Shown: piece by piece, positions 53,271 through 61,525 of the stretch
Layout: each line of letters starts with the position of its first letter
Position numbering within the stretch: the stretch's first letter is position 1
DNA from: CAZIOH01 sp964540815
Lineage (GTDB): Bacteria > Myxococcota_A > Polyangia > Fen-1088
Reading direction: 5' to 3'
DNA: 63,773 nt
Assembly: GCA_964540815.1 (NCBI GenBank)
Contig: CAZIOH010000036.1
Coordinates: 1-63,773 of the forward strand
The notes under the pieces: generated by a model
Seen by the model: only the letters and a program-made list of their open reading frames with translations
Databases searched by the model: none
Told to the model about the DNA's origin: nothing
Translations under genes and position numbers: made by a program

Positions 53271-53352
53271 CGTGGACTCGGTCAGCTCGCCAGAATTGCA
53301 CCGGTCGATGCGAATCGCAATCCTTCCCCCGGGTGCTCCAATCGAGCCCTGA

Positions 53353-55215
53353 TCACCGCCTGGCGGCGTGGTCGGCCGGCTCCAGCCCCGGGTAGGTGGC
53401 CTCCCAGCGCGCGGAGAAGAGGGCCCGGAGGGCAGCGAACCTCGGCCCGTCGCGCCGCAGGGCGAAGCCATAGGTGAAGGCGTCCGGGTACACGTCGTAG
53501 TGCCGCCAGAGCTCGTCGCTGTCGAGGATGTCTTGCAACATCCGGGTGTGATCGGGGTGGGGCATCCAGATGAGATCCGGCTGGCGCCGCCACAGCTCGG
53601 CCGGGGAGAAGCCGGCGCCCGAGAAGGCGCGGTCGTGCAGGCCGAGGAGGTCGATGAGTACGACGTCCGGCGCCTCGGCTCCGACCAGGCCGTGTTCGGA
53701 GAGCGCCAGGGTGGTTCCAGGTGGCGCGGCCGCGGCCAGACGGGCCACCTCGTGCGCGGCCAGCCAGGAGTCGATCTCCGGAAGCGGGGTCGGAGCCGCG
53801 ACGCCGTGGGCTTCTTCGACGGCTGCGAGGGCGGGGAGCGAGAGCGCGGGGAGTGGTCGAGCGGCCGCCTTTCGCGCGAAGCGGCGGCCAGCCTCGTCGA
53901 GGGCGCGCGCGCCGCCGAGGAGCACGAGCACGGCACCTGCGACTCTGACCAGCGCCGTGCATGCGGTCCGGGCGGCGCGCGCGTCGAGGGCCACCGGCTC
54001 GCCGGCCGGGCGCGCCCCGGGCGCGGGCACTTCGCCCCCACGCCATTCATGCACCCAGCGATCGGTCACCAGCGCCCCGGCGACGATCACCGGGGCCAGC
54101 GCCGGGAAGAAGAACCTCCCGAGGTGCCCCATGATCTGGGTGACCCCGAAGAGAGCCGCCACGGTGACCGTCGCCGGTCCGAGGAGCGCCGCGAGCAGCG
54201 GCAGATCGCGCCGACGCGCGAGCAGCAGGAGGGCCAGCACGAAGGGCGTGACGGCCCCAGCCGCCACCTCGAGGAACCAGAAGGGATTCCAGGCGTGCTC
54301 CCCGGCGAAGCCCCGGTAGAACCCGGGTCGCTTGGCGTGAAAGGCGAGCGGCAGCGGGGTACCGAGCAGGCGCCATTTCAGGGCCACGTCGATGGCCACG
54401 AGCACGACGAAGATCGTCGCCCACAGCAGCCCGCACCGAAGCCGAGCCCCGCGGGCGCCGGCACGGGCGCGCTCGCCACGCATCGCGACTCCCGCACCAC
54501 CTTCCTGATTCCGTCCGACGACGAAGCCCGGCCCGAGCCCGAGCGCCAGGGCGGGACAGAACGCCGCGATGATGGCGTTGTCCGGGCGGGCTTCGATGGC
54601 GAGCACCCCGATCAGCGCCGCCCCCAGCGCCCGGGCCGGCGACGGCGCCTCCCCCAGGCCGAGCGCCGTGAAGACGCAGAGCGTGGCCCCGAGGGCGCCG
54701 AGCATCGTGTCCATCCCGCTGTGGGCGTGGAAGGCGAACGCCTCGCCAAAGGCCAGCCCGGCGCCGAGCAGGATCGCCGCGACCAGCGCTCGAGGGGCGC
54801 CCGCCACCTCGAGGCCCCCCATCGTGAACCGCGCCCAGGTCGCCGTCAGGCTGGCCAGCCATCCAAGCGCCGCCAGTCCCGAGGCGAGCTCCAGGACCGA
54901 CGCGCCGTCCGCCCGCGGGAGCGCCGCCCGGATGGCCGTGACGATCGCCAGGTGCAGCAGGCTGGTCACCCCGTAGACGGGGGCCTCGCCCGTGTTCCAC
55001 GCCAGCCAGTGGCCGTGGAGCGCGTGCTCGGCGTACCGCAGGTACATGTACGCATCGTCGAAGTCCGTGGGCTCTGCCCGCGCCAGGGTCCACCCCCGCT
55101 CGGCCAGCCCCGCCCCGAGCCCGAGTGCGAGCAAGACGACCACGACCAGCCGCACGGATCTGGATGTCGACCCCGCTGCGATGGGCGAGGACACCCGTGG
55201 GGGACCGAGGCTCAT
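53353..55215 (-). CDS. Large polytopic membrane protein, GT-C glycosyltransferase-like
   Basis: A 620-residue membrane protein with about 10 hydrophobic segments, then a soluble C-terminal part from about 430. A paired acidic motif (TDFDDAYMYLRYAEHALHGHWLAWNTGEAPVYGVTS) follows the first helix, as in GT-C glycosyltransferases, which use lipid-phosphate sugars. MDTMLGALGATL and ARPDNAIIAA support that comparison. The C-terminal part has DVVLIDLLGLHDRAF and WHYDVYPDAFTYGF-like segments, as in related uncharacterised membrane glycosyltransferases. The acceptor and the sugar are unknown. The ATG at 55215 is immediately preceded by GGAGGG. Compared with its neighbours it has no obvious tie to sulfur metabolism. 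Confidence 0.7.
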   Translation of the reverse strand: MSLGPPRVSSPIAAGSTSRSVRLVVVVLLALGLGAGLAERGWTLARAEPTDFDDAYMYLRYAEHALHGHWLAWNTGEAPVYGVTSLLHLAIVTAIRAALPRADGASVLELASGLAALGWLASLTATWARFTMGGLEVAGAPRALVAAILLGAGLAFGEAFAFHAHSGMDTMLGALGATLCVFTALGLGEAPSPARALGAALIGVLAIEARPDNAIIAAFCPALALGLGPGFVVGRNQEGGAGVAMRGERARAGARGARLRCGLLWATIFVVLVAIDVALKWRLLGTPLPLAFHAKRPGFYRGFAGEHAWNPFWFLEVAAGAVTPFVLALLLLARRRDLPLLAALLGPATVTVAALFGVTQIMGHLGRFFFPALAPVIVAGALVTDRWVHEWRGGEVPAPGARPAGEPVALDARAARTACTALVRVAGAVLVLLGGARALDEAGRRFARKAAARPLPALSLPALAAVEEAHGVAAPTPLPEIDSWLAAHEVARLAAAAPPGTTLALSEHGLVGAEAPDVVLIDLLGLHDRAFSGAGFSPAELWRRQPDLIWMPHPDHTRMLQDILDSDELWRHYDVYPDAFTYGFALRRDGPRFAALRALFSARWEATYPGLEPADHAARR

Positions 55216-55238
55216 CCCTCCATGTATATGACGCAGGG

Positions 55239-55487
55239 GTGTTCACCGGCGTGTCTCTTTCGAGCTCCGCGGCCCGACGACCCTGCTGCTGGTCGATCAC
55301 CGAGGTCGAACTGCTGCAGGGGACGCATGGCTTGCTGCGCGCGCAGCGGGTCGATGTGGCCGAGGGTCGCCAAGGGACCACGGATCCGCGCGGCGAGCAC
55401 AGGATCGCGCGGGTGGTCTTCCGCTTGCAGTCGCCGACCGGGATGTTCGGGGTGGTGCGTCCCGCGGGAGAGGTGCCATGTCTGTGA
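55239..55487 (+). CDS. Possible small protein upstream of the DszB-like gene
   Basis: An 82-residue frame from a GTG at 55239 with very high G/C at third positions, overlapping the next gene's start by 10 bases. It contains ITEVELLQGTHGLLRAQRVDV and HRIARVVFRLQSPTGMFGVVRP. The composition suggests coding, but I recognise no family and the start is uncertain. It could also be a chance open frame in GC-rich sequence. Confidence 0.3.
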   Translation: MFTGVSLSSSAARRPCCWSITEVELLQGTHGLLRAQRVDVAEGRQGTTDPRGEHRIARVVFRLQSPTGMFGVVRPAGEVPCL

Positions 55488-56611
55488 GGACGCTCGATCG
55501 CCTGTGGCTGAGTCGGGACGCGGCCCCCACCGCTCTCGGGCTGGCTCACCAGCTCGGGTGGCTCGACCAGGAGCTCGGGCGCGGGGGTGTCACCCCTCAC
55601 CGGATCGAGGTCGGCGGCGCTCACCTGCTCCGGCAGACATACGACCACGCCCTGCCCGAGCTCGTTCGCGAGGGAGGCAACGTGGGTGCGCTGGCGGCCC
55701 GCGCGCAGGGCGCGCCGACCCGGGTGGTGGGCTTGACCTGGATCGACGAGGGCCAGGCCATCGTGGTCGCGCCGGGCTCCGGGATCACCGCCCCGCAGCA
55801 CCTCCAGGGCAAGCGACTGGCCCTGCCGCGCTTTCGACGGGCGGATCTGGCGCAGAACCGCCGCGGCGCCTGCACCGCCCGCGCGATGAGCCTCGGGGGT
55901 TACCGGGGCGCGCTCGGGAGCGTCGGCCTGACCCTGGATGACGTCGAGCTGGTCGAGGTGGGCAGCGGCGGCGCGCGCGGTCCCGATGGGGTGCGCGACG
56001 AGAGCGTCCTGGCGCGCTGGGAAGGGCTGGCGCCGCTGTCCCGCGGCGAGGTGGACGGCGTCTACGTGAAGGGCCCAGACGTGGCCTGGGCGACGGCGGC
56101 GAAGCTCGGTGGTGCGGAGGTGGGCATCGATCTCGATCGACTGCCCTGGAGCCACCTGCGCATCAACGACGGGACGCCCAGGCCCATCACCGTTCACGAG
56201 GCTCTGCTCCGCGATCACTTCGAGGTCGTGGTCACCGTTCTCGTTCAGGTGCTGCGGGCCTGTGACTGGGCGAGCACCCAGGGCGCGCGGGTTCATCGGA
56301 TCGTCGAGGACGAGACTCGCTCTTCCGCGGGGGCCGTGGCGGCGACGTATGGAGACAGCTTCCATGTGTCGATGACTCCCGACCTCTCCGTCGAGCGGAT
56401 CGAGCTCTTGCGCCAGCAGAAGCGGTTCTTGCTGGCCCACGGATTCCTCGACCGGGACGTCGACCTCGATGCCTGGGTGGATGCCCGCCCGCTCGAAGCG
56501 GCTCGCGCTCGGCTGCTGGACGACGACAGGGGAGGGCCAGACGACGGCAGACGCGTCGACGGGCCGCGACCGGCTTTCGCGGTGGCGCGCGCCGGCTCCT
56601 CGCCGCAGTGA
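55478..56611 (+). CDS. DszB-like protein (2-hydroxybiphenyl-2-sulfinate desulfinase family fold), catalytic Cys absent
   Basis: A 377-residue protein with a periplasmic-binding-like fold but no signal peptide, so it should be cytoplasmic. It aligns with the desulfinase DszB along its length: the N-terminal segment LSRDAAPTALGLAHQLGWLD corresponds to DszB SNCPVPNALLTASESGFLD, and further matches are a TYDHALPELVREGGN region, LTLDDVELVEVG and RFLLAHGFLDRDVDLDAWVDARPLEAA at the end. The position of the catalytic Cys27 is Asp14. The R-x-G-G motif around DszB Arg70 is kept (REGG). A different reaction, or a sensing or binding role, is likely. The ATG has GAGAGG upstream. It converges on the LysR regulator gene 15 bases away. 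Confidence 0.75.
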   Translation: MSVRTLDRLWLSRDAAPTALGLAHQLGWLDQELGRGGVTPHRIEVGGAHLLRQTYDHALPELVREGGNVGALAARAQGAPTRVVGLTWIDEGQAIVVAPGSGITAPQHLQGKRLALPRFRRADLAQNRRGACTARAMSLGGYRGALGSVGLTLDDVELVEVGSGGARGPDGVRDESVLARWEGLAPLSRGEVDGVYVKGPDVAWATAAKLGGAEVGIDLDRLPWSHLRINDGTPRPITVHEALLRDHFEVVVTVLVQVLRACDWASTQGARVHRIVEDETRSSAGAVAATYGDSFHVSMTPDLSVERIELLRQQKRFLLAHGFLDRDVDLDAWVDARPLEAARARLLDDDRGGPDDGRRVDGPRPAFAVARAGSSPQ

Positions 56612-56626
56612 GGGCAAAGAGGGGGG

Positions 56627-57463
56627 CTACAGGGCGCGGAGCGTCCCGACGGTCAGATCGGCCAGCCGTCGTGCGGCCGCGTTGAGCTGCCGGCCGCGCG
56701 CCAGGAAGCACGCGACCGCCGGGAGGCCCGGCAAGATCTCGGCTGGCAGAGGGACCAGCTCTCGCAGGAAGAGTTGACTGCGGCAGGTGATTCCGAGGCC
56801 AGCCTGGACCGCGGCGCGCAGGGTCGACAGATTGGGCGTCTCCACCGCGATCCGGTAGCGCCGTCCAGCGGCATCCAGGCTGGCCAGCGCCGCCTCGCGA
56901 AATCGACACGGCCGCTCGAGCAGGGCGAGGGGAATGACGTCGGCCGAGGCCAGATCCTCGTCCCCGAACCAGCTCGTCGGGGCGGTCCGGATGGCCGTGG
57001 GATCGTCGGCGCCGGTGAAGCCCACGATCACGTCGAGCTGGTTGCGTTCGAGCTGGTGTTGCAGCTCGCTGGTCCCGGCCACGCGCGCATAGATCTGGGA
57101 CGCCGGATGCAGGGCGGCGAAGCTGGCGAGGGCCCCGGGCAGGAGCGCGTCGGCGAAGTCCTGGACCATCCCCATCCGCACCGGGCCGCTGACCGGCTCG
57201 CCGCTGATGGCCACCAGCGCCTCGTCGTGAAGGCTGAGCACCCTCCGGGCGTAGTCGAGGAGCACCGCCCCCGCGGGGGTGAGGGCCAGGCGACGACCCT
57301 CACGGGCAAACAGGGTCTGTTGCACCAGCTCCTCGAGCCGACGAATCTGGAGGCTGAGGGCCGACTGGGTCACGAAGACCTGCTCGGCTGCGTTCAACAT
57401 CGAGCCTCGGTCGACGATGGCCACGAAGCTGCGGAGCAAGTTCGTGGGTAGGTTGACCGGCAT
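56627..57463 (-). CDS. LysR-family transcriptional regulator
   Basis: A 278-residue LysR-type regulator. The helix-turn-helix lies in the first 60 residues (LLRSFVAIVDRGSMLNAAEQVFVTQSALSLQIRRLEELV), followed by LFAREGRRLALTPAG and an effector-binding domain with GEPVSGPVRMGMVQDFADALLPGAL. It is divergent from ssuC of the second organosulfur operon across 311 bases and is the only regulator gene in the window, so it probably controls that operon. The effector might be sulfate, adenylylsulfate or an organosulfur compound, as for CysB/Cbl/SfnR-type regulation, but this protein is not clearly CysB. Confidence 0.88.
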   Translation of the reverse strand: MPVNLPTNLLRSFVAIVDRGSMLNAAEQVFVTQSALSLQIRRLEELVQQTLFAREGRRLALTPAGAVLLDYARRVLSLHDEALVAISGEPVSGPVRMGMVQDFADALLPGALASFAALHPASQIYARVAGTSELQHQLERNQLDVIVGFTGADDPTAIRTAPTSWFGDEDLASADVIPLALLERPCRFREAALASLDAAGRRYRIAVETPNLSTLRAAVQAGLGITCRSQLFLRELVPLPAEILPGLPAVACFLARGRQLNAAARRLADLTVGTLRAL

Positions 57464-57522
57464 TGGGCTCTTTCGCTCGAACTGCAAGGTCTGCACCAGT
57501 GCACGAGTAGATCTAGCGGCAG

Positions 57523-57623
57523 GCCTCGTCCTCGTCCTCGTCTCCGTCTCCGTCCTCGGACGGCGGAGCGACTGGCGGGGAGCGAGTACGAGGACGGCGA
57601 CGAGGACGAGGACGGGGACGGGG
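57523..57623. repeat. Hexanucleotide inverted-repeat element, copy 3
   Basis: In the 311-base region between the LysR and ssuC genes, GTCCTC-type units (57523-57558) face GACGAG-type units (57583-57623), forming a long imperfect hairpin. The unit and the arrangement match copies 1 and 2. The remaining 150 bases before ssuC contain no other structure I can name, and the LysR/ssuC promoters must lie within this region. Confidence 0.7.
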
Positions 57624-57774
57624 GAATGGGTGTTGTTTGGGGGGCGGGTTTGCTGCAGGCCCAGCATCGGTGCTGCGAGATCAGCAGTTGCCCGCCGGAC
57701 GCGCTGCTGTTCGAGTGGGCTCAGCTGGTGGCATGGGAGATGCTGGGTCGGTTGGTCGAGACGACCGCCAGAAC

Positions 57775-58563
57775 ATGTCCACCCCCTCACGAAGTCCCTG
57801 GTACGCTCGGTTCACCCGGGCACGCTGGCTGTCGCCCTTGGTGGTGCTGGCCCTGTGGGAGCTCGGGGCGCGCACGGGGGTCATCCCGGCGCGCACGCTG
57901 GCGGCCCCATCCTCGGTCGCTGCGACCCTGGTGGCGATGCTGGCGTCGGGAGAGCTGCCGTCGAATCTGCTCGTGTCCTTCGGGCGGGTGGGCCTCGGGC
58001 TCGGCATCGGGGTGTCGCTCGGGATCGCCCTGGCGCTGGTCGCGGGTCTGTCGCGTCCGGGTGAGGCCGCGGTGGATTCTCCTCTCCAGATGCTGCGGAC
58101 GCTGCCCACGCTGGCGCTCTCGCCGCTCTTCATCGTGTGGTTCGGAATCGGCGAGACCCCGAAGGTGGCGCTCATCGCCTTCGGGTCGCTCTTCCCGGTC
58201 TACCTCAACCTGTACAACGGGATCCGCGGGGTCGACGTGCGTCTGGTGGATGCCGCTCGCAGCTTCGGGCTGCGCGGCGCCGCGCTCATCCGGCACGTGA
58301 TCTTGCCGGGGGCCTTGCCTTCCCTCCTGGTCGGACTGCGCTATTCCCTGTCGGTGGCGGTCCTGGTGCTGGTGGTGGCCGAGCAGATCAACGCCACCTC
58401 GGGGCTCGGCTACCTCATCAACAACGCGCGCGACTTCATGCGCACCGACGTGATCGTGGTGTGCCTGATCGTCTACGCCGCGCTCGGGCTCGCCGCCGAC
58501 CTGCTGGTCCGGACGCTCGAGGCGCGCGCCCTCGCCTGGCGCCCCAAGCTGGTGGCGGAGTGA
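57775..58563 (+). CDS. ssuC: Sulfonate-type ABC transporter permease, second set
   Basis: A 262-residue permease of the SsuC type, six helices: LSPLVVLALWELGARTGVIPA, GVSLGIALALVAGLSRPGEAA, LALSPLFIVWFGIGETPKVALIAFGSLFPVYLN, and the coupling loop ARSFGLRGAALIRHVILPGALPSLL. It is close to the ssuC at 18880-19809 but lacks the long N-terminal extension. The ATG at 57775 gives the natural N-terminus; earlier starts add about 46 residues of unlikely sequence. It is the first gene of the operon ssuC-ssuB-thiol dioxygenase-rhodanese-ssuD-ssuA, likely under the divergent LysR regulator. Confidence 0.88.
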   Translation: MSTPSRSPWYARFTRARWLSPLVVLALWELGARTGVIPARTLAAPSSVAATLVAMLASGELPSNLLVSFGRVGLGLGIGVSLGIALALVAGLSRPGEAAVDSPLQMLRTLPTLALSPLFIVWFGIGETPKVALIAFGSLFPVYLNLYNGIRGVDVRLVDAARSFGLRGAALIRHVILPGALPSLLVGLRYSLSVAVLVLVVAEQINATSGLGYLINNARDFMRTDVIVVCLIVYAALGLAADLLVRTLEARALAWRPKLVAE

Positions 58564-58576
58564 GGGAGCCCAGGCG

Positions 58577-59485
58577 ATGAGCCTCTCCGGGCTCGAGCCG
58601 TTACCGATGCTGCCCGATCCCCTCGCGGGGGTCGTGTCGGGGAGCTTGCCGAAGCGCAAGCCGCTCGAGGTCGCGCCGTCCGCTCCCCTGGTCCGACTGC
58701 GCGGATTCACCCGCTCCTTCGGATCTTCGCGTGGATCTTCCAGCGGATCTGCGCGCGCGGTGATCGCGGATCTCGATCTCGACATCGCACCGGGCGAGTT
58801 CGTGGCCCTGCTCGGACGGTCGGGGTGCGGAAAGACCACCTTGTTGCGCACCCTGGCCGGCCTCGACGAGGTGGCGGGGCAAGAGGTCACCGTCCCGGGC
58901 TCGCGGGCGGTGGTCTTTCAGGACGCGCGCCTGCTCCCCTGGAAGCGGGTGTGGAGCAACGTGGCCCTCGGTCTGCCCGGCCGGGGTGCGGACGTGCGCG
59001 CGCGGGCCGAGGCCGCTCTGCGTGAGGTTGGTCTCGGGCATCGCCTCGACGCGTGGCCGTTGACCCTCTCGGGCGGCGAGGCCCAGCGGGTGGCCCTGGC
59101 CCGCGCCCTGGTGCGCGAGCCGCAGCTCCTGCTCCTCGACGAGCCGTTTGCCGCGGTGGATGCGCTCACCCGCATCAAGCTGCACGAGCTGGTGCTGGCC
59201 ATCTGGCGCACCCATCGCCCCGCGGTCATGCTGGTCACCCACGATGTCGACGAGGCCATCGCCCTCGCCGATCGCATCCTGGTCCTCGAGCACGGCCGCA
59301 TCGCGACCGAGACCCGGGTCGACGACGGGCGTCCCCGATCGGCCGAGCGGGCAGAGTCCCTGCGCCGGTTGCTGCTGCAGCATCTCGGCATCGCCTGCAA
59401 GGCGCAAGATAGTGACGCCAAGGCTCGAGGCAATGCGCAGTCCAACGACAATCGGACAGGCGCTCGCGGGGAGCCTTCGCCATGA
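58577..59485 (+). CDS. ssuB: Sulfonate-type ABC transporter ATPase, second set
   Basis: A 302-residue SsuB-type ATPase with Walker A GRSGCGKTT, Q-loop VFQDARLLPWK, signature LSGGEAQRV, Walker B LLLLDEPFAAVD and switch histidine VTHDVDEA all intact. The N-terminus has a 40-residue extension, and the last 30 residues are polar. The fully normal motifs contrast with the two degenerate ATPases at 39845-42583. It lies 13 bases after ssuC and overlaps the thiol dioxygenase start by four (ATGA). Confidence 0.88.
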   Translation: MSLSGLEPLPMLPDPLAGVVSGSLPKRKPLEVAPSAPLVRLRGFTRSFGSSRGSSSGSARAVIADLDLDIAPGEFVALLGRSGCGKTTLLRTLAGLDEVAGQEVTVPGSRAVVFQDARLLPWKRVWSNVALGLPGRGADVRARAEAALREVGLGHRLDAWPLTLSGGEAQRVALARALVREPQLLLLDEPFAAVDALTRIKLHELVLAIWRTHRPAVMLVTHDVDEAIALADRILVLEHGRIATETRVDDGRPRSAERAESLRRLLLQHLGIACKAQDSDAKARGNAQSNDNRTGARGEPSP

Positions 59486-60072
59486 GCCTGGTCCGACTTC
59501 GGCGCTGCGTGGCCGACTTCGGAGAGCTCCTCGGCTCCACCGAGGACGAGGCCACGATCCTCGCCCGGGGCTCGAAGCACCTCGCGGCTCTGGTCGCAGA
59601 GGACGACTGGTTGCCGGAGGAGTACGCCGCGCCCGATCCCGCGCGCTACCGGCAGTATCTGCTCCACTGCGACAGCCGGGAACGGTTCTCCATCGTGAGC
59701 TTCGTCTGGGGACCGGGACAGGCGACGCCCGTGCACGATCACCGCGTCTGGGGACTGGTCGGGGTCCTGCGGGGGGCCGAGCTCAACCAGGCCTTCGAGC
59801 CTGTGGTCGCGGCCGATGGTGGCGCGCGCCTGGTGCCGCACGGCGACCCGCAGCGCCTCACGCCCGGGGCCGTGACCGCCGTTTCACCCACCATCGGCGA
59901 CATCCACCAGGTGGCGAACGCCTTCCAGGAGCGTGTGTCCATCAGCATTCACGTGTACGGCGGGAACATCGGTGCGGTCGAGCGCGCGACCTACGACGGT
60001 GAGGGACGAGCCAAGCCGTTCGTGTCGGGGTACGCCAACGAACGTCTGCCCAACTTCTGGCGGGCGGCGTGA
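59482..60072 (+). CDS. Gln-type cysteine/3-mercaptopropionate dioxygenase
   Basis: A 196-residue cupin of the cysteine dioxygenase family, which oxidises a thiol to a sulfinate with O2 and iron. The metal ligands are His85 and His87 (TPVHDHRVW) and His142 (GDIHQVAN); Tyr159 is in HVYGGN. At the substrate-carboxylate position the pattern is YRQY (Gln58) instead of the Arg of mammalian cysteine dioxygenase, the type linked to 3-mercaptopropionate dioxygenases. No Cys corresponds to the Cys-Tyr crosslink. It is coupled to ssuB (ATGA) and to the rhodanese gene (GTGA). A product such as 3-sulfinopropionate or cysteine sulfinate would release sulfite later. Confidence 0.85.
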   Translation: MSLVRLRRCVADFGELLGSTEDEATILARGSKHLAALVAEDDWLPEEYAAPDPARYRQYLLHCDSRERFSIVSFVWGPGQATPVHDHRVWGLVGVLRGAELNQAFEPVVAADGGARLVPHGDPQRLTPGAVTAVSPTIGDIHQVANAFQERVSISIHVYGGNIGAVERATYDGEGRAKPFVSGYANERLPNFWRAA

Positions 60073-61409
60073 ATCACAGCCCGTCCGGAAATCTTTCTGC
60101 AGGCGAGGTGCGGGCGGCCTTGCTCACGCGGCGCGAGCTGGCGCTCTTCGATCTGCGCGACGAAGCGACCTTCGCCGAGGGCCACCCCCTGTTCGCGGCG
60201 CAGCTCCCGCTCGACCGGCTGGCCCTGGAGCTGCCGGTCCGCGTGCCGCGCAGGGGTACGCCAGTCGTGGTCTACGACGACGGCGAGGGCCTGGTGCAGC
60301 CGGCCTTGGAGCGACTGGCCGCCCTCGGGTACACGGCGGGGTACGCCCTCGAGGGCGGCCTCGAAGGATGGCGGCGCGCCGGCTACGAGCTCTTCGCGGA
60401 CGTCAACTCCTACAGCAAGGCCTTCGGTGAGCTGCTGGAGTCCCGCCACCACACCCCGGCGCTGGCGGCCGAGGAGCTCGAGGCGTTGCTCTCCGCGAAG
60501 GCCGACCTGGTGGTGCTGGACGTTCGTCGCTTCGACGAGTACCAGACCATGAGCATTCCGACCGGGATCAGCCTTCCGGGCGCCGAGCTGGTCCTCGGGG
60601 TGGAGTCGGTCGCGCCCGACCCGGGCACCACCATCGTCATCAACTGCGCTGGCCGAACCCGCAGCATCGTCGGGACCGAGTCGTTGCGCAACGCCGGGAT
60701 CCCGAACCGGGTGGTGGCCCTGCGCAACGGCACCATCGGGTGGCAGCTGGCTGGCCTGCGCCTCGACAGCGGCCAGTCCCGCCGCGTGCCCGGGCCTCCA
60801 GGCGAACGTCCGTCCCGGACGCCTGGACCGCCTTCGGATGCGGCCGAAGACCAGGACGAGGGCGAGGAAGGGCCGCTTGCACGTGCCCGGGTGCGCGCCC
60901 GCGGCGTGGCCTACCGGGCCGGCGTGCGGAGGCTGGGCGCGGCCGAGCTGGCCCTTCTGGCGGGCGACACCGCGCGGACCCTCTACCGCTTCGACGTTCG
61001 GACCCCCGAGGAGGCCGTGGCGTCACCTCTGCCTGGCTTCCGCCTTGTCCCCGGGGGCCAACTGGTCCAGGAGACCGACGTCTTCGCGCCGGTCCGCGGG
61101 GCACGAATCGTCCTCGGCGATCCGCTCGAAGTCCGGGCCGACATGACCGCCTCCTGGCTGGCACAGATGGGCTGGGAGGTCTACGTGCCGGACGCGGGGG
61201 CGCTGGCCTCGGCGCGGGGCCGCGCGGTCGAAACGGGGGATCTCGCGTCGGTCGCCGAGCCACCAGTCCGGGGGCCGGAGGGGCGCTACCGCCGTCCCTA
61301 CGAGGGGGCCGACAACCCGCGAGCGGCCATCCAGGCCTACATCGACTGGGAGCTCGGGCTCGTCACACAGCTCGCGCGAGATGGAAGCCACGGCTTCTTC
61401 GTGGTGTGA
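60069..61409 (+). CDS. Triple-rhodanese-domain protein
   Basis: A 446-residue protein with three rhodanese-like domains (about 8-105, 125-230 and 290-395). Domain 1 has YDDGEG at the active-site loop and no Cys; domain 2 has INCAGRTRS with a Cys (about residue 197), the likely persulfide carrier; domain 3 has VLGDPLE and no Cys. The linker after domain 2 is low complexity, with an acidic run. Proteins of this kind are often annotated as sulfurtransferases next to cysteine dioxygenase genes. The GTG at 60069 overlaps the dioxygenase stop, so the pair is strictly coupled and may act on the same sulfur product. The last 50 residues (PRAAIQAYIDWELGLVTQL) are outside the domains. Confidence 0.85.
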   Translation: MNHSPSGNLSAGEVRAALLTRRELALFDLRDEATFAEGHPLFAAQLPLDRLALELPVRVPRRGTPVVVYDDGEGLVQPALERLAALGYTAGYALEGGLEGWRRAGYELFADVNSYSKAFGELLESRHHTPALAAEELEALLSAKADLVVLDVRRFDEYQTMSIPTGISLPGAELVLGVESVAPDPGTTIVINCAGRTRSIVGTESLRNAGIPNRVVALRNGTIGWQLAGLRLDSGQSRRVPGPPGERPSRTPGPPSDAAEDQDEGEEGPLARARVRARGVAYRAGVRRLGAAELALLAGDTARTLYRFDVRTPEEAVASPLPGFRLVPGGQLVQETDVFAPVRGARIVLGDPLEVRADMTASWLAQMGWEVYVPDAGALASARGRAVETGDLASVAEPPVRGPEGRYRRPYEGADNPRAAIQAYIDWELGLVTQLARDGSHGFFVV

Positions 61410-61525
61410 GGCGGCCGGAAGCCCCACCGACTGCTCGATTCGGTCTTCTTGCTCAATTTCGCTTCACTTTCCCTCGCTTGCCCTTCGCTTGGTACGTCGG
61501 ACCTCTCATCTGGTCAGGAGTTCAC

